Assembly (NCBI GenBank): GCA_014799665.1 | Contig: JAAVHP010000007.1 | Coordinates: 1-59,590, forward strand | Source: Clostridiales bacterium | GTDB lineage: Bacteria > Bacillota > Clostridia > Christensenellales > Pumilibacteraceae | Direction: 5' to 3' | Length of the DNA: 59,590 nt | Shown: piece by piece, positions 14,543-22,930 of the stretch | How positions within the stretch are numbered: the stretch's first letter is position 1 | Layout of the letters: every line of letters begins with the position of its first letter | Notes under the pieces: model-generated | Databases searched by the model: none | What the model saw: the letters and a program-made list of their open reading frames with translations, nothing else | Told to the model about the DNA's origin: nothing | Made by a program: the position numbers and the translations under genes

Positions 14543-15419
14543 CCAACCCGATTTCTTTCATGGCTTTTCCAAGCCGCTCCACGTGCTGTTGTTCCATATC
14601 GGTCAAGGGCAGGCGGGGTGCGCCTACGTCGATACCGATAAGCTGCATGGCCTTTTTAACGGGAATGGGGTTGACCTCGCAAAACAGCGCGTGAACAAAT
14701 TCGTTAAGCTTAAACTGCAAGGCGCGCGCTTTTGCGTAGTCGTTCTTTTCGCACAGCTCGTAAAGCTCGACCATTTGTCTGGGCGCGGGGTTGGCGGCGA
14801 CCGAAATAACGCCTTTGCAACCGAGCGCCGCATATACGGTGGTAAGCCCGTCGTCGCCGCAGTACATGGGGAAGTACTCCTCGGCGCAAACCTTGGCTGT
14901 TTCCTGTATATGCTCTATATCTCCGCTCGCTTCTTTAATGCCTATAACGCGGTCGATTTTGGTTAGCTCGCGCAACGTTTCGGGCAGGATATTCACTCCC
15001 GTGCGTGACGGTACGTTATACGCGATTACCGGTATGCCAACCTTAGCAATCGCCTTATAATGCTCTACGATACCGCGCTGAGTGCATTTGTTATAGTATG
15101 GCGTGACTACAAGGACCGCATCCGCGCCGAGCTCCTTGGCAAGCCTTGCGTGTTCGCAAGCAAGCGCTGTGCTGTTGCTACCCGCACCCGCGATTACGGG
15201 TACTTTTCCTCCGATTTTTTCGATTATGAATTTCAGACCTTGCTTGTATTCTTCAGGCGTTACCGTAGCGGGCTCGCCTGTAGTGCCGAAGGGCAGGAGA
15301 GCGGTGACTCCACCGTCCAACAGATGGTTTATATACTTTTCGAGAACGGTGTAATCGATATTTCCGTCCGCGCCGAACGGCGTGACCATTGCCGCGCCTA
15401 TGCCTGTGAATATTGCCAT
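14538..15419 (-). CDS. dapA: 4-hydroxy-tetrahydrodipicolinate synthase
   Basis: DapA condenses pyruvate with aspartate semialdehyde, the committed step to diaminopimelate and lysine. In the 293-residue TIM-barrel protein the Schiff-base lysine is K162 (IGIKEASGD), the general acid Tyr is Y134 (AYNVPSRTG), and the threonine pair is in PFGTTGE (46-47). A GAGG ribosome site precedes the ATG, 13 bases after the asd stop. The gene is co-transcribed with asd upstream and dapB downstream. Its stop codon lies inside the structured element. Confidence 0.96.
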   Translation of the reverse strand: MAIFTGIGAAMVTPFGADGNIDYTVLEKYINHLLDGGVTALLPFGTTGEPATVTPEEYKQGLKFIIEKIGGKVPVIAGAGSNSTALACEHARLAKELGADAVLVVTPYYNKCTQRGIVEHYKAIAKVGIPVIAYNVPSRTGVNILPETLRELTKIDRVIGIKEASGDIEHIQETAKVCAEEYFPMYCGDDGLTTVYAALGCKGVISVAANPAPRQMVELYELCEKNDYAKARALQFKLNEFVHALFCEVNPIPVKKAMQLIGIDVGAPRLPLTDMEQQHVERLGKAMKEIGLV

Positions 15420-15432
15420 ATTTACCTCTTAT

Positions 15433-16428
15433 TTATTTTTTGCGTGAAAGTAACAGCTCTGCTATCTGTACGGCGTTTGTCGCCGCGCCCTTACGAATAT
15501 TGTCGGCGACTACCCAAATGTTCAAGCCGTTATCTACCGACTTATCCTCGCGCACGCGACCCACTAACACTTCGTCGCGCCCCTCGGCGTCGAGCGGCAT
15601 GGGGTAGACGGCGGACTCGGGCTCGTCGCTAACGATAACGCCCTTTGCTTTTTTGAGCGCGTCGAGCGCTGCGGAGCGCGTTACGGGGTTATAGAACTCC
15701 ACGTTAATGCTCTCGCTGTGCCCGTAGCGCACGGGAACACGCGCCGTGGTAGCCGTTATGCGCAAAGACTCGTCGCCGAGTATCTTGCGCGTTTCGTTGA
15801 TCATTTTAAGTTCTTCCTTGGTGTAGCCGTCTTCGGTGAAAACGTCTATGTGCGGAATGATATTGAAAGCAATGGGGTGGGGGAACTTTTTGGGCGGCTG
15901 TCCGTTAACGCCGTCGCCTAAATCGTCCAAGCCCTGTCTGCCCGCGCCCGACACCGCTTGATATGTCGAATACACTACGCGCTTAATCTTGAACGCGTCG
16001 TGCAAAGGTTTGAGCGCAACTACCGCCTGTATTGTAGAGCAGTTGGGGTTGGCGATTATGCCGTTATGTAAAAACGCCGCTTCGGGGTTGACTTCCGGCA
16101 CGACGAGCGGAACGGTCTTATCCATGCGCCAGCGGCTGGAATTATCTATAACGACCGCGCCGCATTGCGCGAAAATCGGGGCATACTCGCCCGAAACGTC
16201 GCCGCCCGCCGAGAATATCGCGTAATCGACGTCAGCCGCTTTTACGTTTTCTTTCGTCAGTTCTTCGACGACGTACTGCTTGCCCTTAAAGGTAACGAGC
16301 GAGCCCGCACTGCGCTTGGATGCGAACGCGTGAAATTCGCTCACGGGGAAATCGCGTTCTTCGAGAACCTTCATCATCATGCGCCCGACTACGCCGGTCG
16401 CGCCTACTACCGCTACTTTCGCTTTCAT
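15433..16428 (-). CDS. asd: Aspartate-semialdehyde dehydrogenase
   Basis: Asd reduces aspartyl phosphate to aspartate semialdehyde, the branch point to lysine, threonine and methionine. The 331-residue protein has the NADP-binding GATGVVGRMM at 9-18, the active-site cysteine C130 in NPNCSTIQ, and a dimerisation domain with the active-site His region near RYGHSES. It heads the asd-dapA-dapB operon. No ribosome site precedes the ATG. The -10 box ends only 6 bases upstream, so the transcript appears to start at or next to the A of the ATG (leaderless). Confidence 0.95.
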   Translation of the reverse strand: MKAKVAVVGATGVVGRMMMKVLEERDFPVSEFHAFASKRSAGSLVTFKGKQYVVEELTKENVKAADVDYAIFSAGGDVSGEYAPIFAQCGAVVIDNSSRWRMDKTVPLVVPEVNPEAAFLHNGIIANPNCSTIQAVVALKPLHDAFKIKRVVYSTYQAVSGAGRQGLDDLGDGVNGQPPKKFPHPIAFNIIPHIDVFTEDGYTKEELKMINETRKILGDESLRITATTARVPVRYGHSESINVEFYNPVTRSAALDALKKAKGVIVSDEPESAVYPMPLDAEGRDEVLVGRVREDKSVDNGLNIWVVADNIRKGAATNAVQIAELLLSRKK

Positions 16429-16434
16429 GATTTT

Positions 16435-16464
16435 ATATTATCAAAATAGGGTGGTGGTTGTCAA
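16435..16464 (-). promoter_or_regulatory. asd-dap operon promoter, leaderless arrangement
   Basis: On the minus strand TTGACA (16464-16459), an 18-bp spacer and TAATAT (16440-16435) end 6 bases before the asd ATG at 16428. Confidence 0.7.
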
Positions 16465-16502
16465 GTATACGGTTATGCTTATATTTTTTGTGATTTAGCC
16501 AA

Positions 16503-16545
16503 CAAAAGGTTTTCTTGCCTACTTCTTTCCAAAAAGAAGTAGGTA
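16503..16545 (+). repeat. Core hairpin repeat, copy 2
   Basis: AAAAGGTTTTCTTG is followed by an 11-bp stem CCTACTTCTTT (16518-16528), loop CCAA and AAAGAAGTAGG (16533-16543). It lies in the divergent asd/M20 promoter region, so it is not a gene-end terminator here. Confidence 0.7.
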
Positions 16546-16569
16546 TTTTCTGAAATGCGGCATATTTGC

Positions 16570-16598
16570 TTGAAATAATGCGGGCTAAGTGATATAAT
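16570..16598 (+). promoter_or_regulatory. Promoter of the M20 amidohydrolase, leaderless arrangement
   Basis: TTGAAA at 16570-16575 and TATAAT at 16593-16598 are 17 bp apart. The ATG at 16605 follows after 6 bases, with no ribosome site between. Confidence 0.7.
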
Positions 16599-16604
16599 GT
16601 AATC

Positions 16605-17702
16605 ATGGACGATGCGTCTTTACAATACTTGACGGACACCCGTCGAGCGCTCCACGCCCTGGCGGAAAAGTCGGGAGCGGAATATAAAACGAGCGAGTTC
16701 ATAATAGCCGAGCTCAAACGTTTTGGGTTCAAGCCCAAAACTATCGGCACGGGCGTGTATTGCGATTCGGGCAAGGGTAAAAAACGGCTTGCTCTGCGTG
16801 CCGATATCGACGCTCTGCCCATAACCGAGAATACGGCGGTAACGGGCATGACTGCTTGTGCTTCCAAAAGCGGCTATATGCACGCGTGTGGTCACGACGG
16901 ACATACGGCGAATCTACTTAATGTGGCGCGCATAGTCGGACCTAAAAGCGACGTCCCCGTGCGGTTCATATTTCAGTTTGGCGAGGAAGACGAGGGCGGC
17001 AGCGAAAAAATGATAGAGGGCGGCGTTCTCGACGACGTCGACGAAATCTACGCGCTGCATCTGTGTCCAGAGCTCGACGAGGGCAAAATCGGGTACTGCT
17101 ACGGCGGAATGTTTGCTGGCTGTCACGAATTCGATATCGAGATAGCGGGAAAGAGCTGTCACTGTGCGGAGCCGAAAAAGGGTGCGGACGCGGTGCGTGC
17201 CACGGTAAGCATAGCGGACGAAGCGTACCGTATAGCCGAGAGCAATGGGCTATTACTCAATCTTGGAAAGCTGGTCGGCGGCGCGGTCAGGAATATCGTA
17301 GCCGATAAATGCGTAGCCGAATACACAATGCGGTTTTACGATATGAGTAAGTGCGAGGCGGCTATGCTCGAAATAGAGCGCGCGGCAGAGCGTGCTGACG
17401 ACGAATACGGCACGAGCCATACCATAAAGACGGTAGCGTTGTATAAGCCGCTTATTAACTCGGCACTTGCAGTAGATAACGTTCGCTCTCTGATGGGCGA
17501 CCGATGCGTAGCCGTCGAGCCGCGTTACACTGCGGAAGATTTTTCGTATTATCTTACCGAGGTTTGCGGTTGCATGGTGTGGCTGGGCGTAAAGAGCGAG
17601 GGTCACGATCATCCGCTGCACAGCGACTGTTTTTCTTTCGATGAAAGAGCGTTATTGACGGGAACCGAGCTGTTCTTAAAGCTGATACGCTCGCGAGCAT
17701 AA
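16605..17702 (+). CDS. M20-family metal-dependent amidohydrolase
   Basis: The 365-residue cytosolic enzyme would remove acyl groups from N-acyl amino acids with two metal ions. LALRADIDALPI, HACGHDGHTANLL and GEEDEGGSEKMIEGG are the M20D (hippurate hydrolase / N-acetyldiaminopimelate deacetylase) metal-site signatures; a lid domain follows from about 170. It lies back to back with the asd-dapA-dapB operon, so a role in the acetylated branch of diaminopimelate synthesis is plausible but not shown, and no acetyltransferase is nearby. The start sits 6 bases after the -10 box, so its mRNA appears leaderless. Confidence 0.85.
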   Translation: MDDASLQYLTDTRRALHALAEKSGAEYKTSEFIIAELKRFGFKPKTIGTGVYCDSGKGKKRLALRADIDALPITENTAVTGMTACASKSGYMHACGHDGHTANLLNVARIVGPKSDVPVRFIFQFGEEDEGGSEKMIEGGVLDDVDEIYALHLCPELDEGKIGYCYGGMFAGCHEFDIEIAGKSCHCAEPKKGADAVRATVSIADEAYRIAESNGLLLNLGKLVGGAVRNIVADKCVAEYTMRFYDMSKCEAAMLEIERAAERADDEYGTSHTIKTVALYKPLINSALAVDNVRSLMGDRCVAVEPRYTAEDFSYYLTEVCGCMVWLGVKSEGHDHPLHSDCFSFDERALLTGTELFLKLIRSRA

Positions 17703-17721
17703 TTATATTTTAGGTGAACAA

Positions 17722-18951
17722 ATGGCAAAAAACAAAACCGGTGAAAAAAAGAAAAAGCAAGGCATAGTTTCGCGCATGATGTTCGGCAACGACAATAAGC
17801 CCGATCTCACGCCCGAACGCATGCAAACCTCTAAATGGGGCATGTTCAGATACCTGTTTTTCAGCAGGTTCGGTACTATGGTATTGCTCAATATTTTGAC
17901 TGCGCTGTTTGCGCTTCCCGCAGTCGCGGTTTTCGTAATATTCTATTTGAATAAAGCGGTTGCGGCGGGATACGTGCCATATTCGTCCAATATAGGTATA
18001 GGCTATCCCGTAGTGATCGATGCGGCGCAAATAGGCGCGGAGATCGCGTTCAGCTTTCAAATGATGGAGTATCTTATACTCGTGCCGTGCATAGCGATTT
18101 TCTTCCTCGGGCTTGCGGGAAACTTCTACGTAATACGAAAGCTTATTTGGGAAGAAGCTACGCGTACCTTTAAAGACTTTTTCCGCGGCATAAAGAAATG
18201 CTGGCTCGGCGCTATCACTATGGGCTTTGCCGTCGGGCTTACGATACTTCTCGTAGTTTTCTCGTTCGGGTATTTCGACACGTACAATCTGTCGAACGCC
18301 GTTAAGGTATTGTCGATAGTGTTGTCCATAATATTGCTCGTATTTATGATATTGTTCGCGTCCTTCTTTATGACGCAGAACGCGGCGTTCAAAATGCGCC
18401 CGTTGGTGCTTATACGCAATTCTGTTTTGTTCATAGTAGGAACGAATATACTCGGCATATTCTTTATCGGCTTGGCGCTCGCGCCTGCGTACCTCGCGTT
18501 TATTCCGGGCATAACGATGTTACTCGTAATGATATATTTCTTCCTAGGGTTCTCGTTCTCTACGCTTGTAATATCGCTATTTACGCACTATTGCTACGAG
18601 CAGTATTTGTACGACAAGATAGAAGACAAGCCGTCTACCATCTATGTTAAGCGCCAGAGCGACGTAGACGACGCCGCGGCAGAGAAGGCGGCGAAGCAGC
18701 GCAAATCTCCCGCGCCGTATAAAAACCCCAAAAAGCGCAAGCGTTCTATCGACGAGGGCTCGTCCATAACGCCGCTTACGCCTACGTTCAGGCGCGAGGA
18801 TTTGGAGCGGCTCGAAAAAGAACACGAAAAGGTCATGAGCGAAAGCGTTGCGGGCGACGACGAGGCGGCGGAAGAAGTTTCCGCGGCTAACGTAAATACT
18901 CAAGCCGCAGGCAATGCTGTGCAAACGGAAACGAACACGGAAAAAGAATAG
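17722..18951 (+). CDS. DUF624/YesL-like membrane protein with charged tail
   Basis: The 409-residue product has about five or six membrane segments between 45 and 295. The region FFSRFGTMVLLNILTALFALP near the start, and the order of segments, resemble DUF624 (YesL) proteins. The last 115 residues are cytoplasmic, rich in Lys, Asp and Glu and probably disordered. An AGGTG ribosome site lies before the ATG, 19 bases after the amidohydrolase stop, and the TPR gene follows after 2 bases, so these genes form one transcript. DUF624 proteins often accompany sugar transport operons; none is seen here. Function unknown. Confidence 0.65.
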   Translation: MAKNKTGEKKKKQGIVSRMMFGNDNKPDLTPERMQTSKWGMFRYLFFSRFGTMVLLNILTALFALPAVAVFVIFYLNKAVAAGYVPYSSNIGIGYPVVIDAAQIGAEIAFSFQMMEYLILVPCIAIFFLGLAGNFYVIRKLIWEEATRTFKDFFRGIKKCWLGAITMGFAVGLTILLVVFSFGYFDTYNLSNAVKVLSIVLSIILLVFMILFASFFMTQNAAFKMRPLVLIRNSVLFIVGTNILGIFFIGLALAPAYLAFIPGITMLLVMIYFFLGFSFSTLVISLFTHYCYEQYLYDKIEDKPSTIYVKRQSDVDDAAAEKAAKQRKSPAPYKNPKKRKRSIDEGSSITPLTPTFRREDLERLEKEHEKVMSESVAGDDEAAEEVSAANVNTQAAGNAVQTETNTEKE

Positions 18952-18953
18952 AA

Positions 18954-20969
18954 TTGATAAAGCAGTTTGACAAACACGGCGCGGCGGCGTTGTATAAACG
19001 TAAGTTCGGCGAAGCGATCGACGGCGACGACTATGAAAAAGCGTTCGACTATCTTTTGAGGTTTACGGAAGAGGTCGATAATCCCGATTTTCACATGGCG
19101 TGCGGTATGCTCTATCTCTTGATGATACAGGAGAGTGACGACCGTGAGTTTTTGACGCTTGCTTTCAGAGAGTTTATGTTCTATCTCGTCGATCATCCCG
19201 ATAGCCGCATGGCTTACCGTAATATTCTCGCGACGGTGTTACTGCGCCGCGAAGCGCGCCCGCTTATCGAGTGGAGCGAGTTTATAAAAAACAAGGGCTT
19301 CGACCTCGAAGAAATGCTCGGCGAGCTTTCTTCGGCGGGCATAGACGTGTTCACGGGCGAGAGTGAGTATCTCGATATAGGGAGTATGTTCCTTGCGGGC
19401 GAGTTCGGGCTTATCGATTCCCAACAAAAAAAGCCGACGGACGAAGTAACGGACGAAACGCTCGCGACCGAAGCCGTACCTGAACAACCGCAAAAACAAG
19501 AGAACAAGATCATTAAATTCCGCGGCGAATTCACGCCGCCCCAAAAAGTAAAAAAGAGCGACTCGGGCGAGCCGAAAGCGCTTAAATTCGGTGATGGCTC
19601 CGCGGGCGACGACGGGCTCGACGCATTCGACTTTATTATGCAAATGCTGAAAGGCGACAACGAGCCGACGATCATAGAAGGCGATGACGACGGGTTTTCG
19701 ATCGATATCGACGTGAACGATAGTTCGCCGCAAAAAAAAGAAGAACTGCGTGCGAGACTTGCGCTCGTTGAAGCGGAGAACGCTTGCGCAGTCGGAAAGT
19801 ACGACGACGCGATTGCTTCGCTTAATAAGATAACAGAGCGCGACGGGCATTTGTACTATTGTGGCGAGTGCGTGCGCGCGTATATACTTCTCGAACAGAA
19901 CGATATTTCGGGAGCGCAAGCCGCGCTCGATAAGGCGTTCTCCGTAAATCCACGCGGTGCGCTTGCAGGCACGTTGCAGTGTAAGGTTTACGAGTTAACA
20001 GGCAATACCGACCGCATACCGGGCGTTCTCAATAACATAGATATTCAGGACTATATCGATTGCGACCACGTGTACAAGGCGATGCGGCTTGCCATAAAAT
20101 ACTGCACAGAGGAGAACGCGCTCGACCTCGCCGAAGGCTTTATCGACGAATATAACGTCATGGATATTCGGTTGCTGTACGCGCAAATGCTGTACAACTA
20201 CGGCGACAAGCAGGGCGCAATCGACGAGCTATACGCGTTATCGCGCATATTCTACGACGATTTTAACGTGATGTTCTACCACCTCATGGCTAAGTCGGAC
20301 GTGCCTCGTATGCCACTCACCGAGGAAGCGCCGCAGGACTTTTTGGGGCTTGTGGTGGACAGCGTTATAGAGTACCTCGAAAAGGGCAAGGATAAGCTGG
20401 ACGAAGACCTTCTTGCCGTCGGGCTCGAAATGTTTCTAACGCTCGAATTCGATAACGAGCGCAAAACGACGGTCACTATGTTCGACGCGCTTAAAAAGCT
20501 CGCGCACATGAGTTTGCACCGCGAAAAGGTGCGGGAAGCACTTGTGTCGCCGTACGTAGAGCCGCTCGTCAAGGCGGTAATTCTGGGCGAGCTGTTCGAG
20601 CAAGGCGAACACGATTTCCTTATGGAGGTTGGGTATTGCCCGATAGACGGCGAACAGTTGGAAAAGCCCGAACGCGAGTATTATAACGGCTTTAATGCGG
20701 CGTATGCGATAATTGTTACGCTATACGGCAAGGGCGTGCCCGCGCTGTTATCGCTTGCGGATGAGGTGAGCGATAAGGCGAAAAAACTCGGTATCTCGGC
20801 TAAATCGTTTGCCAACTACCTGGTGCGCAAGGTGCGCGGAAACAAAACGCTGTTAGACAAGTCGACGGACAGACGGATAGATTACGCGCTAGGCTTTTCG
20901 AGTAAGACCGCCGCCGCGCAGGACTATAAAGCTACCATTGCTTCCCTTGACGGACACGACGAAAGATAA
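18954..20969 (+). CDS. TPR-repeat protein
   Basis: The 671-residue soluble protein starts at TTG 18954, 2 bases after the preceding stop, so it is probably translationally coupled. Residues about 265-420 contain helical pairs with tetratricopeptide spacing (EAENACAVGKYDDAIASLNK, then VRAYILLEQNDISGAQAALD). About residues 160-265 form an acidic, low-complexity linker. The N-terminal (1-130) and C-terminal (470-670) parts look all-helical. TPR proteins act as binding scaffolds; the partner is probably in this operon. No family name is recognised. Confidence 0.65.
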   Translation: MIKQFDKHGAAALYKRKFGEAIDGDDYEKAFDYLLRFTEEVDNPDFHMACGMLYLLMIQESDDREFLTLAFREFMFYLVDHPDSRMAYRNILATVLLRREARPLIEWSEFIKNKGFDLEEMLGELSSAGIDVFTGESEYLDIGSMFLAGEFGLIDSQQKKPTDEVTDETLATEAVPEQPQKQENKIIKFRGEFTPPQKVKKSDSGEPKALKFGDGSAGDDGLDAFDFIMQMLKGDNEPTIIEGDDDGFSIDIDVNDSSPQKKEELRARLALVEAENACAVGKYDDAIASLNKITERDGHLYYCGECVRAYILLEQNDISGAQAALDKAFSVNPRGALAGTLQCKVYELTGNTDRIPGVLNNIDIQDYIDCDHVYKAMRLAIKYCTEENALDLAEGFIDEYNVMDIRLLYAQMLYNYGDKQGAIDELYALSRIFYDDFNVMFYHLMAKSDVPRMPLTEEAPQDFLGLVVDSVIEYLEKGKDKLDEDLLAVGLEMFLTLEFDNERKTTVTMFDALKKLAHMSLHREKVREALVSPYVEPLVKAVILGELFEQGEHDFLMEVGYCPIDGEQLEKPEREYYNGFNAAYAIIVTLYGKGVPALLSLADEVSDKAKKLGISAKSFANYLVRKVRGNKTLLDKSTDRRIDYALGFSSKTAAAQDYKATIASLDGHDER

Positions 20970-20989
20970 ATTAATCATTGGAGATATTC

Positions 20990-21829
20990 ATGGAAAACAA
21001 CGAACAGTATTATATCGATTTTGACAAGCTTTTTGAGAACTACGCCGATAAGTATTATACAGAGCACGAGGACGAGTATGACTCGCCGGACGATTTCGCG
21101 CGCGACCTCGACAAGATCTATCACGCTTGGGCGACCTCGCCGCAAGAAGTATTAGGCGGCATTTCTCCGTCGGAGTTTTTCAATCGTATTCCCACGTACG
21201 AGCTTATAGATATTCTTAAAGGCGCGTGTGCAGGCGATAACAATCCCAACTCGCTACTGTTCGACCGAATAGCCGACGAGCCGATATTAAAGGACGAACT
21301 TATCGAGCTTGCGCTGTCGGCGACTGACGAAAAGCTGCTTTTAGTCACGCTTAGTCTTATAGGCGAGCTCGGCGGGGCTTACGACGAGTTTTATATGGAT
21401 ATGCTCGAACGCGATATCGACGCCGACGTCAAGGACGAGTGCGTGGAGTATTTGAGTGATCGCGCGGACGAGGTCAAAGAAAAGCTCTTATCGCGCGCGG
21501 AAAAGGCGGACGACGTTGGGCTGATGGAAATGTACGCCGAGCCGCTTACGTTCTGTGAAGAGGGCGATGACCGAATTTTGGCGTTGCTTAGAAATATCTT
21601 GGCCGCAGATCCGGACATGATAGAATATACTGCGGCGCTAATGGGGCGGTACGGCGACGACCGCGCTTGTGCCGATCTTTATCCACTTCTCGATACCTGC
21701 AATTACGCGCAGTTCATCGAGATACGTAATGCAATAGAACAGCTCGGCGGCACTGTCGACGCGCGCTATCGCGATTTTACCGACGATCCTACGTATATCG
21801 CGCTTAAAAATAAGAGAGGTTCTGATTAA
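20990..21829 (+). CDS. Acidic helical-repeat (HEAT-like) protein
   Basis: The 279-residue product starts at ATG 20990 after TTGGAGA; the in-frame TTG at 20978 overlaps that ribosome site. It is rich in Asp and Glu. Paired helices such as ELIELALSATDEKLLLVTLS and LLRNILAADPDMIEYTAALM recur at about 30-40 residue intervals, as in HEAT or PBS-lyase-type repeats. It ends the DUF624-TPR-HEAT operon. The TPR and HEAT proteins may form a scaffold near the membrane protein; this is inference. Confidence 0.55.
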   Translation: MENNEQYYIDFDKLFENYADKYYTEHEDEYDSPDDFARDLDKIYHAWATSPQEVLGGISPSEFFNRIPTYELIDILKGACAGDNNPNSLLFDRIADEPILKDELIELALSATDEKLLLVTLSLIGELGGAYDEFYMDMLERDIDADVKDECVEYLSDRADEVKEKLLSRAEKADDVGLMEMYAEPLTFCEEGDDRILALLRNILAADPDMIEYTAALMGRYGDDRACADLYPLLDTCNYAQFIEIRNAIEQLGGTVDARYRDFTDDPTYIALKNKRGSD

Positions 21830-21832
21830 GTT

Positions 21833-21958
21833 AGTGCGGCAATCTTGCTGCCGATTTGTGCGATACGTGCCACAATATAACATGCTCGTAGCGCCGCTAC
21901 GAGCGTAACATATTGTGTTCGCCTCGCGCAAATCGTCTGCGCAATCCTGCTCGCACCA
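21833..21958. repeat. Nested long inverted repeat, about 126 bp
   Basis: The inner hairpin is GCTCGTAGCG (21884-21893) with CGCTACGAGC (21895-21904). Around it CACAATAT (21871-21878) pairs with ATATTGTG (21910-21917), ATTTGTGCGA (21854-21863) matches TCGCGCAAAT (21924-21933) with one change, and the outer ends are GTGCG and CGCAC. It fills the gap between the HEAT-like and HD-domain genes. It is similar in size to the paired structured elements but shares no clear sequence with them. Confidence 0.6.
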
Positions 21959-22019
21959 CATAATCATCACCTCTCAATCGTGGAGAATAATATTTCGGGT
22001 TAAGAAAATAAATATTATT

Positions 22020-22745
22020 ATGTCAAAAAAAATCACGCTGAACGACGTTAAGAATAACGAGGAATTCAAGTGCCTTATAGAAGCGAGCAACGAGAGCTTG
22101 AAGGTGCTTGGGTACACTGAGCACGGTATAAGGCACGTGGGGTACGTGTCCAAAACCACGGCTAATATTTTGAGTACGCTCGATTACGACGAGCGGATAG
22201 TGGAGCTCGGTGCGATCGCGGGCTGGATACACGATATAGGCAACGCCATTAACCGCAAGCATCACGGGCTTACGGGCTCGGTGCTCGCGTACGATATTCT
22301 TTTGCGCATGGGAATGTCGGCATGCGAGGCGGCGCAGATAATAGCCGCTATCGGCAATCACGAGGAGGAGAACGGCACGCCCGTCAACCCTATATCCGCC
22401 GCGCTTATTCTTGCCGACAAGTCCGATGCGCACCGCTCGCGCGTGCGGCGCGAAACCGCCGACAGAAAGGATATTCACGACCGCGTGAACCTGTCTATTA
22501 AGAAGAACTACCTTGCTATCGATAAGCAGAAAAAGACGATACGGCTCGTTATCCAAATGGACAACACGTCGGCGACGATGGAGTATTTGCAAATCTATCT
22601 TTCGCGCATGGTGCTGTCTGAGAAGGCGGCGGCGTTCCTCGGGTATTGGTTCGAGCTCGTTATCAACGGTAACGTTATTAACCGCCGCAAGCCCATAGCC
22701 GCGCTGCACCCGCAAGCGGGCGAGACCGAGGTGTCTGAGGATTAG
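22020..22745 (+). CDS. HD-domain phosphohydrolase
   Basis: The 241-residue product starts at ATG 22020 (MSKKITLND); the open frame extends further upstream but there only overlaps the inverted repeat. The HD domain has a first His in HGIRHVG, the HD pair in WIHDIGNAINRKHH and a later His and Asp in IGNHEEEN and LADKSDAHR. These coordinate a metal ion in nucleotide or cyclic-nucleotide phosphohydrolases. The C-terminal 80 residues form a small unrecognised domain. The substrate is unknown. No good ribosome site is visible. Confidence 0.75.
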   Translation: MSKKITLNDVKNNEEFKCLIEASNESLKVLGYTEHGIRHVGYVSKTTANILSTLDYDERIVELGAIAGWIHDIGNAINRKHHGLTGSVLAYDILLRMGMSACEAAQIIAAIGNHEEENGTPVNPISAALILADKSDAHRSRVRRETADRKDIHDRVNLSIKKNYLAIDKQKKTIRLVIQMDNTSATMEYLQIYLSRMVLSEKAAAFLGYWFELVINGNVINRRKPIAALHPQAGETEVSED

Positions 22746-22783
22746 TTACTTCTTTTGTAAAAGAAGTAACCAAGAAAACTTTA
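22745..22783 (-). repeat. Core hairpin repeat, copy 3
   Basis: GTTACTTCTTTT (22745-22756), GT, AAAAGAAGTAAC (22759-22770), then CAAGAAAACTTTA: the family in reverse orientation, beginning at the stop codon of the HD gene. Confidence 0.7.
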
Positions 22784-22881
22784 TTGGTGTGTGTGTACTT
22801 AGTGGGAATAGTTTTGATACACCCAATTAATTACTTAGCGTTATAAATTTCTTTACGCCATTTGTTTTAAAATAAGCAAAA

Positions 22882-22920
22882 AAAAAGCCGTATCGATAAT
22901 CTCTTTCGATACGGCTTTTT
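22882..22920. terminator. Bidirectional terminator
   Basis: AAAAAGCCGTATCGA (22882-22896) is fully complementary to TCGATACGGCTTTTT (22906-22920). It lies between the convergent HD gene and the minus-strand sigma operon. Confidence 0.85.
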
Positions 22921-22930
22921 ATATTTTTAA

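Noticed and set aside
13649..16428. Long plus-strand ORFs across the lysine operon
   Set aside because: They are shadows of asd, dapA and dapB, whose motifs and ribosome sites are clear on the minus strand.
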